In this document: piece by piece, positions 16,315-23,695 of the stretch
Numbering within the stretch: position 1 is the stretch's first letter
Layout: each line of letters begins with the position of its first letter
NCBI RefSeq assembly: GCF_002940685.1
Contig: NZ_PNFP01000002.1
Coordinates: 434,001 to 498,000 of the forward strand
DNA length: 64,000 bases
Reading direction: 5' to 3'
DNA from: Ensifer adhaerens
GTDB lineage: Bacteria; Pseudomonadota; Alphaproteobacteria; Rhizobiales; Rhizobiaceae
Translations under genes and position numbers: made by a program
Notes under the pieces: model-generated
Database searches by the model: none
Seen by the model: the letters and a program-made list of their open reading frames with translations, nothing else
Told to the model about the DNA's origin: nothing

Positions 16315-16336
16315 CAGGAAGCCGCTTCCTGTTTTT
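16315..16336 (+). terminator. Rho-independent terminator or attenuator before the deaminase
   Basis: CAGGAAG (16315-16321), loop CCG, CTTCCTG (16325-16331), then TTTTT. This is a textbook intrinsic terminator only 40 bases before the deaminase start. It ends the permease transcript or may act as an attenuator for the deaminase. Confidence 0.7.
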
Positions 16337-16375
16337 CCTGGCGTTGATTGAAAACCCAACAAAAGGACATTGGGA

Positions 16376-16984
16376 ATGACGACACAGCAAACCGACAACT
16401 ATGCACTGCTCGATGCTCTGCTTGGCACGATGGAGAAGGGCATCATTCCGGCGACGGAAGCGGGCGTTGCCGCCGGAAACAAGATCTTCGGCGCGGCGCT
16501 GATGCGCAAATCCGACCTTTCCACCGTGCTCGTCGAGACCAACAACGAGACGGAAAACCCGCTCTGGCACGGCGAAGTGCACACGCTGAAGCGGTTCTAC
16601 GAGATCGAGGGCACCGAGCGCCCGGACAGCCGCGACCTCATCTTCCTGTCGACGCACGAGCCGTGCTCGATGTGCCTTTCGGCGATCACCTGGGCAGGCT
16701 TCGACAATTTCTTCTACTTCTTCAGCCACGAGGATTCCCGCGACAGTTTCTCCATTCCGCATGACCTCAAGATCCTGAAAGAGGTCTTCACGCTGGAGCC
16801 GGGTGGCTACAACCGGACGAACGCCTTCTGGAAGGGCCAGTCGATTCATGCGCTGATCGACGCTCTGCCCGAGCCGCAGCGCAAGGCGCTGAAGGCGCGC
16901 GCCGACGCCATCCGGGCGAAGTATGACGAACTCTCCTCCGCCTACCAGGACAGCAAGGACGGCAACGCCATTCCGCTGAACTGA
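16376..16984 (+). CDS. Nucleoside/guanine-type deaminase of the cytidine deaminase fold
   Basis: The 202-residue protein has the zinc site of the CDA superfamily: WHGEV near residue 62 (His ligand and proton-shuttling Glu) and THEPCSMCLSAI near residue 97 (P-C-x-x-C ligands). Around these are NNETENPLWHGEVHTLKRFYE and a C-terminal helical extension (FWKGQSIHALIDALPEPQRKAL). The substrate is a purine or pyrimidine amine. Given the neighbouring NCS2 carrier, guanine or a modified purine is the first guess, not proven. ATG at 16376 is preferred over an in-frame TTG at 16370 because AAAGGA sits at a better distance. Confidence 0.82.
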   Translation: MTTQQTDNYALLDALLGTMEKGIIPATEAGVAAGNKIFGAALMRKSDLSTVLVETNNETENPLWHGEVHTLKRFYEIEGTERPDSRDLIFLSTHEPCSMCLSAITWAGFDNFFYFFSHEDSRDSFSIPHDLKILKEVFTLEPGGYNRTNAFWKGQSIHALIDALPEPQRKALKARADAIRAKYDELSSAYQDSKDGNAIPLN

Positions 16985-17011
16985 CGCTTCGTTCCTAGAC
17001 CTGCCAAGAGC

Positions 17012-17050
17012 GGCCATTTCATTCTCCGACGGAGCGTGAAATGGCCTTTT
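17012..17050 (+). terminator. Rho-independent terminator after the deaminase
   Basis: GGCCATTTCA (17012-17021) pairs perfectly with TGAAATGGCC (17037-17046), with an inner CTCC/GGAG pair, followed by TTTT. Confidence 0.8.
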
Positions 17051-17129
17051 CCTTGAAGGAATATGCATTCCTCCTCATGAAGGCAGGTGCTAGGCTCGCC
17101 TGCATACGGTCGCGGTTCGGGGGAATTGC

Positions 17130-19034
17130 GTGAACTGGTCCAGGCCTCTCAGAGTGCATCTCAGCGTGCTCGTCGTCGCCCTGCTGCTGCTGACGGCCAC
17201 ACCGATCATCTGGATGGCGTTCAGCCAGGGGCGACAGGCGGCGATCCTTGCCGGCGAGAAGCACATGCGTGAGATGAGCCTGCGCCTCATCGAGGGCTAC
17301 AGGAACGCGCTCGAGGGCGGCCAGGAGGCCGTCGCGCTTGCTTCCACCGTGCCGCAGCTTGCCATTGCGCCGCCCGGCGACCTGGAGCCGAAGGTGCAGT
17401 TTTTCCTGGAAGCGCTCAGAAGCGTCTCCAACGCGGCCAGCATCTATGCCGGCTACCCCGATGGTTCCTACCTGCAGGTGATCAATACTGAGCGGGACTA
17501 TGTCCGCCAGACGCTTGAAGCGCCAGTGGGCACCGCGTTCGCCGTCCGGCTGCTCGCGCCTGGACAAACCGCAGGCACGGTCTCGACGCTCCGCTTCCTT
17601 GACGGCGCGGCGCGCCAGATCGGGGAACGGCCGTTCGAAAAGACGAGCTTCGACCCGCGACAGAGCCCCTGGTATCAGGCGGCGGTCAGGAGCGGCGGCA
17701 TGGTTTCCGTCGGGCCCTATATCACGGGCACGCTCAAGGTTCCGACGCTGGCGCTCGCTTCTCCGCTGAAGGGGCAGGAGGGGATCGTCGTCGGCACCAA
17801 TATCCACCTGCAGACCGTCAGCCGCCTGCTCGACGCGCGGCAGATTTCGCCGCGCGCCCGGTCCTACATCGTCGGCAGCGACGACAACCTCGTGGCGCAT
17901 TCCGATCAGGCGGTGATGAGCACGATCCTCGGCGCGTGGTCGGGAGCAGGCGCGGGCGACATGCGCCGCCTCGACCCGAGCCTAGACGTCGTCGCCCGGC
18001 TGCGAAAGGAGCCCGGTTATCAGCGTGGCGGTCTGGCCGAAACGGATTTCGCCGGCGAACGCTATCTGGTGCAGATTGCTCCAGTCAGCCCGGCCGGTCT
18101 GTTCAAGGGCAGTTCGGTCGCCATCGTCGTGCCGCTGCAGGACCTCGTGGCGCAGGCAAATCGGCTGTTGGTGCGCAACCTCATGATTGCCGCGGGCCTG
18201 CTGGTGGCGGGTGTCGTCGGCTCGCTCATGCTGTCCCGCGTGATCAGCCGCAAGCTCTATCATCTTGCCGACGAGGCGCGGCGGATCGGCGACCTGAATT
18301 TTGCCGGCAACGACGCCCCGCATTCCTGGATCACGGAGATCAACACGCTTGGCGGCGCGCTTTCCGCCAGCCGTCGTGCCATCGTGCAATTTGCCCTCTA
18401 CGTGCCGCGCGAAGTGGTGCGGCGGATCATCGATCCCGAGGGCGGGGCGGCGGTGCGAGGCAAGCGGCAGGAGGTGACGGCGCTTTTTACCGACGTGCGC
18501 GACTTCACGACCATTTCCGAACAGCATTCACCGGAGGAGGTCGTCGATATCCTCTCGGCCTATTTCGAGATGCTGAACACGGTGGCCGAAGAGTATCGCG
18601 GCACGGTGATCCAGTATCTCGGCGACAGCATCTTCGTCATCTGGAACGCGCCCGTTGCCGATCCGCAGCACATCGAAAATGGCTGTCATTGCGCGCTTGC
18701 GATGAAGGCGGCGGTGGATCGTCTGAACGAGACCAACCGCAAAAGCGGCCGTCCGGAACTGTTCACGCGGTTTGGCGTCCATACGGGGCCGGCGGTCGTC
18801 GGCAGTTTCGGCGCGATCGCGCGCCAGCAGTACACGGCCATGGGCGACACGATCAACGTCGCCTCGCGGCTTGAAGGATTGAACAAGGAGTTCAACACCT
18901 CGATCCTGGTGAGCGGCGCGGTGCAGGCTGCCGTCGCCGACGGTTTCGCCTTCCGCTCCATGGGGATGGTGCACGTGAAGGGGCGGGCTGCGGGGATCGA
19001 TCTCTGGGAGCTGGTCGGCGGGAAGTGGGCCTAG
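17130..19034 (+). CDS. Membrane adenylate/guanylate cyclase with Cache sensor domain
   Basis: The 634-residue protein has a first membrane segment (about 9-30), a large periplasmic double-Cache-like sensor (about 40-345; SPWYQAAVRSGGMVSVGPYI is the typical dCache strand-turn), a second membrane segment (about 350-373), a HAMP-like linker (RKLYHLADEARRIGDLNF) and a class III cyclase domain (about 440-625). In the catalytic domain ALFTDVRDFTTISE and QYLGDSIFVIWN supply the two metal Asp residues, and GVHTGPAVVGSFG and GDTINVASRLEGLNK follow. It would make cAMP (or cGMP) in response to a periplasmic small molecule. The GTG start at 17130 follows CGGGGGAATT. It is monocistronic and converges with tetR. 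Rhizobia carry many such cyclases. Confidence 0.9.
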   Translation: MNWSRPLRVHLSVLVVALLLLTATPIIWMAFSQGRQAAILAGEKHMREMSLRLIEGYRNALEGGQEAVALASTVPQLAIAPPGDLEPKVQFFLEALRSVSNAASIYAGYPDGSYLQVINTERDYVRQTLEAPVGTAFAVRLLAPGQTAGTVSTLRFLDGAARQIGERPFEKTSFDPRQSPWYQAAVRSGGMVSVGPYITGTLKVPTLALASPLKGQEGIVVGTNIHLQTVSRLLDARQISPRARSYIVGSDDNLVAHSDQAVMSTILGAWSGAGAGDMRRLDPSLDVVARLRKEPGYQRGGLAETDFAGERYLVQIAPVSPAGLFKGSSVAIVVPLQDLVAQANRLLVRNLMIAAGLLVAGVVGSLMLSRVISRKLYHLADEARRIGDLNFAGNDAPHSWITEINTLGGALSASRRAIVQFALYVPREVVRRIIDPEGGAAVRGKRQEVTALFTDVRDFTTISEQHSPEEVVDILSAYFEMLNTVAEEYRGTVIQYLGDSIFVIWNAPVADPQHIENGCHCALAMKAAVDRLNETNRKSGRPELFTRFGVHTGPAVVGSFGAIARQQYTAMGDTINVASRLEGLNKEFNTSILVSGAVQAAVADGFAFRSMGMVHVKGRAAGIDLWELVGGKWA

Positions 19035-19055
19035 TTTTCCGTCGCTGCGGTCTCG

Positions 19056-19646
19056 TCAGCGATCGGCCAGCAGCCCCGAGGTCAGCGTCTTGAAGGCGTC
19101 GATCGCCTTCGGCAGCACGACCTTGGGATCGTCGCTGGCGGCGACCCAGAGGGCGGCATTGAGGGCAGCCCCACTTAGGAGGCGGGCCGCTGCTTCGGCA
19201 TCGACCGGTTTCAGGACGCCTTCTGCCAGCAGTTGCTCCACCGAGCGTTTCGTTGCCTGAAGGCAGCTGTTCTGGCTTGGCCATTTCGAGGGGTCGCCAA
19301 GCACCGAGGGGCCATCGAGCAGCACGATGCGCTGAACCTCCGGGTCGAGCGCCATCTCGATATAGGCGGATCCTTCGGCAAGCATGCACTGCCAGGGATC
19401 CCCGGCGCTGGAAGCGATCTGCTTGGCGCGCGCCGCCATCTCGCCATCGATCTCGGTGACGACGGCGGCAAGCAGCCCGCGCTTGTCGCCGAAATTGTGG
19501 TAGAGCGCGCCGCGGGTCAGCCCGACATCGGCGGTCAGCTCATCCATCGAGGCCGCCGCATAGCCCTTTTCCGCGAATGCCTTGCGGCCGGCCGCGATCA
19601 GCTTCACGCGGTTTTCTTCCATCGTCTCCTGGCGGCTTCTGGCCAT
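19056..19646 (-). CDS. TetR/AcrR family transcriptional regulator
   Basis: The 196-residue protein has a TetR DNA-binding domain at residues 12-58 (LIAAGRKAFAEKGYAAASMD, LTADVGLTRGALYHNFGDKRGLLAAVV) and a TetR_C-like ligand domain (EMALDPEVQRIVLLDGPSVLG). It is divergent from the RidA-family gene, and the 169-bp gap holds three copies of ATACG-N3-CGTAT. The one nearest tetR lies inside a 33-bp palindrome ending 8 bases from its start. Autorepression and control of the RidA gene are therefore very likely. Confidence 0.88.
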   Translation of the reverse strand: MARSRQETMEENRVKLIAAGRKAFAEKGYAAASMDELTADVGLTRGALYHNFGDKRGLLAAVVTEIDGEMAARAKQIASSAGDPWQCMLAEGSAYIEMALDPEVQRIVLLDGPSVLGDPSKWPSQNSCLQATKRSVEQLLAEGVLKPVDAEAAARLLSGAALNAALWVAASDDPKVVLPKAIDAFKTLTSGLLADR

Positions 19647-19653
19647 GATTGCC

Positions 19654-19726
19654 TCAACTTCATATACGCAACGTATATGAAGTTGACATACGTTCCGTAT
19701 TTCATTATCTCAGATACGCGCCGTAT
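19654..19726. promoter_or_regulatory. Triple operator ATACG-N3-CGTAT for the TetR regulator
   Basis: Site 1 is a 33-bp perfect palindrome: TCAACTTCATATACG (19654-19668), CAA, then its complement to 19686. Site 2 is ATACG-TTC-CGTAT (19688-19700). Site 3 is ATACG-CGC-CGTAT (19714-19726). Centres are 24 and 26 bp apart, so dimers would stack on nearly the same face about every 2.4 turns. It sits between divergent tetR and the RidA-family gene. Confidence 0.8.
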
Positions 19727-19815
19727 ATCAAATGAAACGGGTTTTGTGAAGTTCTGCCTGACCGGGCAGCGCTCGCCCGTTTCTGCGCCCTGAATTTAAG
19801 AGAAGGACCAGACCG

Positions 19816-20238
19816 ATGACCAAACGCAACGCAATCTTTCCGGCAAACCGCCACGCGCTCTACGAGCAGCACCGTTATTCCGCCGCCATCCGCTCCGGCG
19901 ATCTGCTGTTCGTTTCCGGCCAGGTCGGCAGCCGCGAGGATGGCACGCCCGAGCCGGATTTCGCCCGCCAGGTGGAGCGCGCCTTTGACAATCTCGAAGC
20001 GACGCTGAAGGCCGCCGGCGCCACCTTCGACGATATCGTCGACGTGACAAGCTTCCACACCGATCCGGAGAACCAATTCGAAACGATCCTGGCGGTCAAG
20101 GACCGCGTCTTTTCCGAAAAGCCCTATCCCAACTGGACCGCCATCGGCGTCAATTGGCTCGCCGGCTTCGATTTCGAGATCAAGGTGATCGCGCGGATTC
20201 CGGAGGCGGGTGGTGCCGAGCGGGGGCGGGCGGCTTAG
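19816..20238 (+). CDS. RidA (YjgF/YER057c/UK114) family protein
   Basis: The 140-residue protein has the Rid fold motifs: YSAAIRSGDLLFVSGQVGSREDGT, a long helix QVERAFDNLEATLKAAGATF, and DIVDVTSFHTDPENQFETIL. Archetypal RidA uses an Arg just before the last strand to hold the imine/enamine intermediate. Here that region reads PYPNWTAIGVNWLAG with no Arg, so it belongs to a divergent Rid subfamily and may not be a 2-aminoacrylate deaminase. The start follows GAAGGACCAGACC. It is controlled by the divergent TetR through three operators upstream. Confidence 0.87.
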   Translation: MTKRNAIFPANRHALYEQHRYSAAIRSGDLLFVSGQVGSREDGTPEPDFARQVERAFDNLEATLKAAGATFDDIVDVTSFHTDPENQFETILAVKDRVFSEKPYPNWTAIGVNWLAGFDFEIKVIARIPEAGGAERGRAA

Positions 20239-20420
20239 CGCCTGGTAGGCATTTGGAGCGTTGGAGGATGTCGCGTGGGACGCGGTGCCCTCCCGCTCCG
20301 CACAGCACGCTAAATAGATTGGCAGCAAGCCGATCGCCCTATGGTCAGCGCTCTTGAAACCACAACCTTCGGTATGCCAAAGAAAGGATTGAACCTCTTT
20401 GGACGCGACGGTGTGGCTCT

Positions 20421-20999
20421 ATGGGCGATGTGAACGGTGAGACGCCGCAGCAGAAACTGCCTGGTCCGGCGCGCTACCTGGCTACTCTCCTGATGCTACT
20501 CGGCTGGCTGCCACTTTGGGCGAAAATGCTCGGATATCCATTCCTGCCGTCGATTGAATGGATCGCCACATCAGAGCTTCCAGGGGGCGCGGTTGGCCTG
20601 ATTGTCGCCGCCGGATTCCTGTGGCTCATTTACAAAAGCAAATACCGGATTCGAGGCAGCGAGACCAAGAGGCTGATCGTGATTTTCGCCGCTCCACTCT
20701 ACGGCTTCTACGGTTACTATACGGGGAAAAACATCGTCGTGTTTGCCGTTCCGATGATCCTTGCCTTGATCGCGGGGAAACAGGTCGAGCTCCCTTTTAC
20801 CGTGGCAGACGCGAAACGACACGGCACCAGTCGATGCCGCTCTCCCATCGAGTTGCAAGACATTTCGTTCCTCTTCAACAGTCTCTGTCGAGTATCGGAC
20901 GAGTTCAGGCAGGAGCTTCATCCGGGCGGACACGTTTTTGTCAGCGGTAAGGGCACCAATCTCGGTGTCTATGTCGAGGGCCTGCGCTCCGAAAATTGA
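20421..20999 (+). CDS. Membrane protein of unknown function
   Basis: The 192-residue product has three to four hydrophobic segments in its first 120 residues (YLATLLMLLGWLPLWAKML, GGAVGLIVAAGFLWLIY, RLIVIFAAPLYGFYGYYTG, NIVVFAVPMILALIAG) and a soluble C-terminal tail of about 70 residues with ADAKRHGTSRCRSPIELQ. I do not recognise the family. No good ribosome site precedes the ATG at 20421. The codon pattern is weaker than in neighbouring genes. It is a lone gene convergent with the sigma factor operon. Confidence 0.6.
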   Translation: MGDVNGETPQQKLPGPARYLATLLMLLGWLPLWAKMLGYPFLPSIEWIATSELPGGAVGLIVAAGFLWLIYKSKYRIRGSETKRLIVIFAAPLYGFYGYYTGKNIVVFAVPMILALIAGKQVELPFTVADAKRHGTSRCRSPIELQDISFLFNSLCRVSDEFRQELHPGGHVFVSGKGTNLGVYVEGLRSEN

Positions 21000-21032
21000 G
21001 GACGCGAAGCAGCAGGTTGCGACAGCTCACGC

Positions 21033-21890
21033 CTAATGCAGATGCGCCAGCTTGTCCGGGTTGCGCACCACGTAGATCGCCACGACCTTGCCGTCCTCGA
21101 TTTCGAGCGCGGTCGTCTGCAGTTCGCCATCGGCTTCCCGCGTGATGAAGCCGGGGAGCCCATTGATGAAGCCGGCGCGCACGAGCGTCGAGCCGTTTTT
21201 GGCAAAGAGGGCGGCCAGTTGCGCGTGCACCTTCATCACGGCGTCGAAGCCGAGGATCGGTTGCAGGGCGGCCGGGCGCTTGCCGCCGCCGTCGGAATGC
21301 ACGCTGACATCGGCTGCGAGCATGGCGCCGAGCGTCTTCATGTCGCCGCTTCTCGACGCCGCGAAGAACGCGTTGGCGAGTTCCAGCCCGCGCTGCTGCT
21401 CGACCTGGAAGCGAGGCCGTTCCTCGCGCACATGGGTGCGGGCGCGGGCGGCGAGCTGGCGGCAGGCGGCGGCGTCGCGCTCGATCGTTTTCGCCACCTC
21501 GTCGAAACTCTGGCCGAAGACGTCGTGCAGCAGGAAGGCGGCACGCTCCAGCGGCGACAGCCGTTCGAGCGCCAGCATCAGGGGCAGGGTGACGTCGTCC
21601 TCCGGCTCCTCCTCGACGACGGGATCGGGAAGCCAGGGGCCGACATAGGTCTCGCGCTTCAGCCGCGCGGATTTCAACTGGTCGAGGCAGAGCCTCGTCA
21701 CCGTGCGGCGCAGGAACGCTTCGGGCTCGCGCACGGACGTGCGGTCGGCCCCCATCCAGCGGATGAAGGCCTCCTGCACCATGTCTTCCGCATCGGCGAC
21801 CGAGCCGAGCATGCGGTAGGCGACACGGACGAGCTTCGGACGCAGCGGATCGAAAACCGCCGCGGCGTCCTCATGGGCGCTGCCCGTCAT
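21033..21890 (-). CDS. ECF sigma factor with fused SnoaL-like domain (ECF41/SigJ type)
   Basis: The 285-residue protein has sigma region 2 (residues 10-75; RPKLVRVAYRMLGSVADAED), region 4 (about 105-165; LSPLERAAFLLHDVFGQSFD) and a C-terminal NTF2/SnoaL-like domain (about 175-285) with HSDGGGKRPA and a final NPDKLAHLH. This C-terminal extension with DGGGK and NPDKL motifs is the hallmark of group ECF41, where it both helps and restrains the sigma factor in place of a separate anti-sigma. It overlaps the upstream carboxymuconolactone-decarboxylase-like gene by one base (TGATG), the standard ECF41 partner arrangement, and the ECF41 promoter motif lies in front of that gene. Confidence 0.93.
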   Translation of the reverse strand: MTGSAHEDAAAVFDPLRPKLVRVAYRMLGSVADAEDMVQEAFIRWMGADRTSVREPEAFLRRTVTRLCLDQLKSARLKRETYVGPWLPDPVVEEEPEDDVTLPLMLALERLSPLERAAFLLHDVFGQSFDEVAKTIERDAAACRQLAARARTHVREERPRFQVEQQRGLELANAFFAASRSGDMKTLGAMLAADVSVHSDGGGKRPAALQPILGFDAVMKVHAQLAALFAKNGSTLVRAGFINGLPGFITREADGELQTTALEIEDGKVVAIYVVRNPDKLAHLH

Positions 21891-22357
21891 CAGGCAGCGG
21901 CCTGCGCGGCTTTGGCGGCGGCCGGATCGATCCAGAGGCCGAAGCCGACGGCGAGACGGTTCCAGCCGTTGATGACGTTGATCATCAGCGTGAGCTTCAC
22001 CTGTTCCTCCTCGGTGAAATGGTCCTTCAGCGCCTGATAGGCCGCTTCGTGGGTGTGGCCTTCCGAAAGCCGCGTCAGCGCTTCGGTCCAGCCTAGCGCG
22101 GCGCGCTCGCGATCGGAATAGCAGGGCGCCTCGCGCCAGGCCGAAAGCAGGTAGATGCGCTGCTCGGTCTCGCCCTTTTCGCGGGCTTCCTGGGTGTGCA
22201 TGTTGATGCAGTTGGCGCAGCCGTTGATCTGCGAGGCACGGATCTTGACGAGCTCGATGATGGTGGCGTCAAGGCTTGAGGCAACGGCGATGGAGGTGCC
22301 CATCCAGTTCTTCATCAGTGCGGGGGCAGCGGCGAAAAGGTCGATCTTGGCAGTCAT
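21890..22357 (-). CDS. Carboxymuconolactone decarboxylase/AhpD-family protein (ECF41 partner)
   Basis: The 155-residue protein has the AhpD-like core LVKIRASQINGCANCINMHTQEAREKG, in which Cys-x-x-Cys and the following His form the redox or proton-transfer site, then the helical SAWREAPCYSDRERAALGWTEALT. It is the usual first gene of ECF41 operons. Its function there is thought to be redox-related but is not established. The ATG at 22357 is chosen because AAAGGAAACGG precedes it and because a recognisable ECF41 promoter ends about 34 bp upstream. Confidence 0.88.
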   Translation of the reverse strand: MTAKIDLFAAAPALMKNWMGTSIAVASSLDATIIELVKIRASQINGCANCINMHTQEAREKGETEQRIYLLSAWREAPCYSDRERAALGWTEALTRLSEGHTHEAAYQALKDHFTEEEQVKLTLMINVINGWNRLAVGFGLWIDPAAAKAAQAAA

Positions 22358-22390
22358 GGTTCCGTTTCCTTTCGTTGGTTCCGAGACCAT

Positions 22391-22417
22391 GACGAGACAG
22401 CAGGAGCCGGTGTGACA
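22391..22417 (-). promoter_or_regulatory. ECF41-type promoter
   Basis: On the minus strand TGTCACA (complement of 22411-22417) is followed after exactly 16 bases by CGTC (complement of 22391-22394). This is the promoter pattern known for ECF41 sigma factors. It lies directly ahead of the AhpD-like gene, so the sigma factor downstream very likely transcribes its own operon. Confidence 0.8.
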
Positions 22418-22552
22418 TCGGGCCGAAATTTTTTTGGAAGATGCCGCCGTCGATCGGTTTGGCACATATCGGCTGCCAAGTGTGCCAAAAGTATTGCCTG
22501 GCCGTTCGTGTTCAAATCATCAATTGATCCGATTTGGTACGGCTCTAATCCG

Positions 22553-22581
22553 TTAAGATGACTATATGTTAGAAATATAAT
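22553..22581 (+). promoter_or_regulatory. Sigma-70 promoter in an AT-rich leader
   Basis: TTAAGA (22553-22558), 17-bp spacer, TATAAT (22576-22581). The -10 is a perfect consensus. It precedes the unknown gene at 22648 and lies in the most AT-rich stretch of this part of the window. Confidence 0.6.
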
Positions 22582-22647
22582 ATGTGAATATGGGGGCTGT
22601 ATTTCCACTACATTACGTCACGAACAGCATTCTTCAGGGAGGAAGCA

Positions 22648-23571
22648 TTGCCGGAAGAGCTAAATGCTGCGCTGGACTTGCCGTATGTGTTTGACATAAC
22701 GATAAATGATGTTTCCTCTCTTTGGAGGAAGCTTGAAGATCGTAGTTTTGTTCTGACCGCGCAGTCTCCGAGTTGGTATGGCAAGCTGCAGGGGGAGGTC
22801 GACGTATCGTTCGGCAAGCTCGACGGCTATCTCGGCCCGGTGGTGCCCAGGCACGGCATGGAGAAAACCGCTGTCGAGGCCGTCCTGGCCACGGTCCTCA
22901 TGCGGCGCATCGGGATCGCCATCAGGGAGCTGGCCGTGGAGGCGCTTCACGTTGTTGCCGTCACCGACGGGAGCGACGAGGAGAGGGGGCGTCTCCGCTA
23001 CGGCGAAAACAACCTGATAACCGGCGTGGACGAGGACTATCTCAGAAAGGTTCTTGATCCGTCCCAGGATTATGTGGGGGATGGTTGTCTCTTCGAGGTG
23101 CTGGAATACTCGCTCAGCAGTCCATTTCACATGAAGTCCAGGATAGCCTCGATGATGCTGTCCCTCAATCTGGCTCTCTTGCCCGTCGGCGGCAGGCCCA
23201 TCGACTACAATCTCATCCTGAACGCGTTGAACACCTTCATCGCTGCAGCGAATTTGGGATATCAGCTAACCATCGTGAACAAGAAGAGCGATCACGGTCT
23301 GTCGCTTTACGTCGAGCAGGAATTTGACAGGTTGATGCTCGAATCTGCCGCTGGTGACGTCGACCTGCTGCAGAAGTATCTCGCCCATCTGGGCTTCTAT
23401 CACGGCGAACTGGACAACAAGTTCGGACCGAAGTCTGAGCGGGCCGCGCGAAATTTCGCGAGGGTCTTCAGAATCTACGACTACAATGGCCATCGGGACC
23501 GCGAATTCCTCTCTGCCGTGGCGAGGGCCTATGTCCACTACCGCAACATTACGTCCTCACCCTCCCAGTGA
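22648..23571 (+). CDS. Unknown protein with peptidoglycan-binding-like C-terminus
   Basis: The 307-residue product has no signal peptide or membrane segment. The N-terminal two thirds match nothing I know (SFGKLDGYLGPVVPRHGMEK, FEVLEYSLSSPFHMKSRIAS). The tail at about 235-280 reads LLQKYLAHLGFYHGELDNKFGP, then SERAARNFARVF. This is the spacing of a PG_binding_1 repeat (LQxxL-x-LGYY-x-G-x-x-D-x-x-FG-x-x-T-x-x-A-x-x-x-FQ). The TTG start at 22648 is supported by CAGGGAGGAAG. The AT-rich leader and slightly different codon use suggest later acquisition. The function is unknown. Confidence 0.65.
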   Translation: MPEELNAALDLPYVFDITINDVSSLWRKLEDRSFVLTAQSPSWYGKLQGEVDVSFGKLDGYLGPVVPRHGMEKTAVEAVLATVLMRRIGIAIRELAVEALHVVAVTDGSDEERGRLRYGENNLITGVDEDYLRKVLDPSQDYVGDGCLFEVLEYSLSSPFHMKSRIASMMLSLNLALLPVGGRPIDYNLILNALNTFIAAANLGYQLTIVNKKSDHGLSLYVEQEFDRLMLESAAGDVDLLQKYLAHLGFYHGELDNKFGPKSERAARNFARVFRIYDYNGHRDREFLSAVARAYVHYRNITSSPSQ

Positions 23572-23629
23572 GCCGCTTGCCTTCCTTCTTGGGGGGCTGG
23601 TCTGTCGAGCCAGCGATTGACCTGCGAAA

Positions 23630-23647
23630 CTGTCATACCCCTGTAAA
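23630..23647 (+). promoter_or_regulatory. Pho box (PhoB binding site)
   Basis: CTGTCAT (23630-23636), 4-bp spacer ACCC, CTGTAAA (23641-23647). The first unit is the perfect PhoB heptamer and the second matches in 5 of 7 bases. A candidate -10 (CTATCC, 23657) lies about 10 bp downstream, the normal PhoB geometry. It lies 49 bp before the iron-type binding protein gene. PhoB control of an afuABC-like operon is reported for Sinorhizobium meliloti as far as I recall. Confidence 0.7.
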
Positions 23648-23695
23648 AGGCCGGCCCTATCCCTCGGCGCCAGTTTCAACACGAGGGTATTACTC

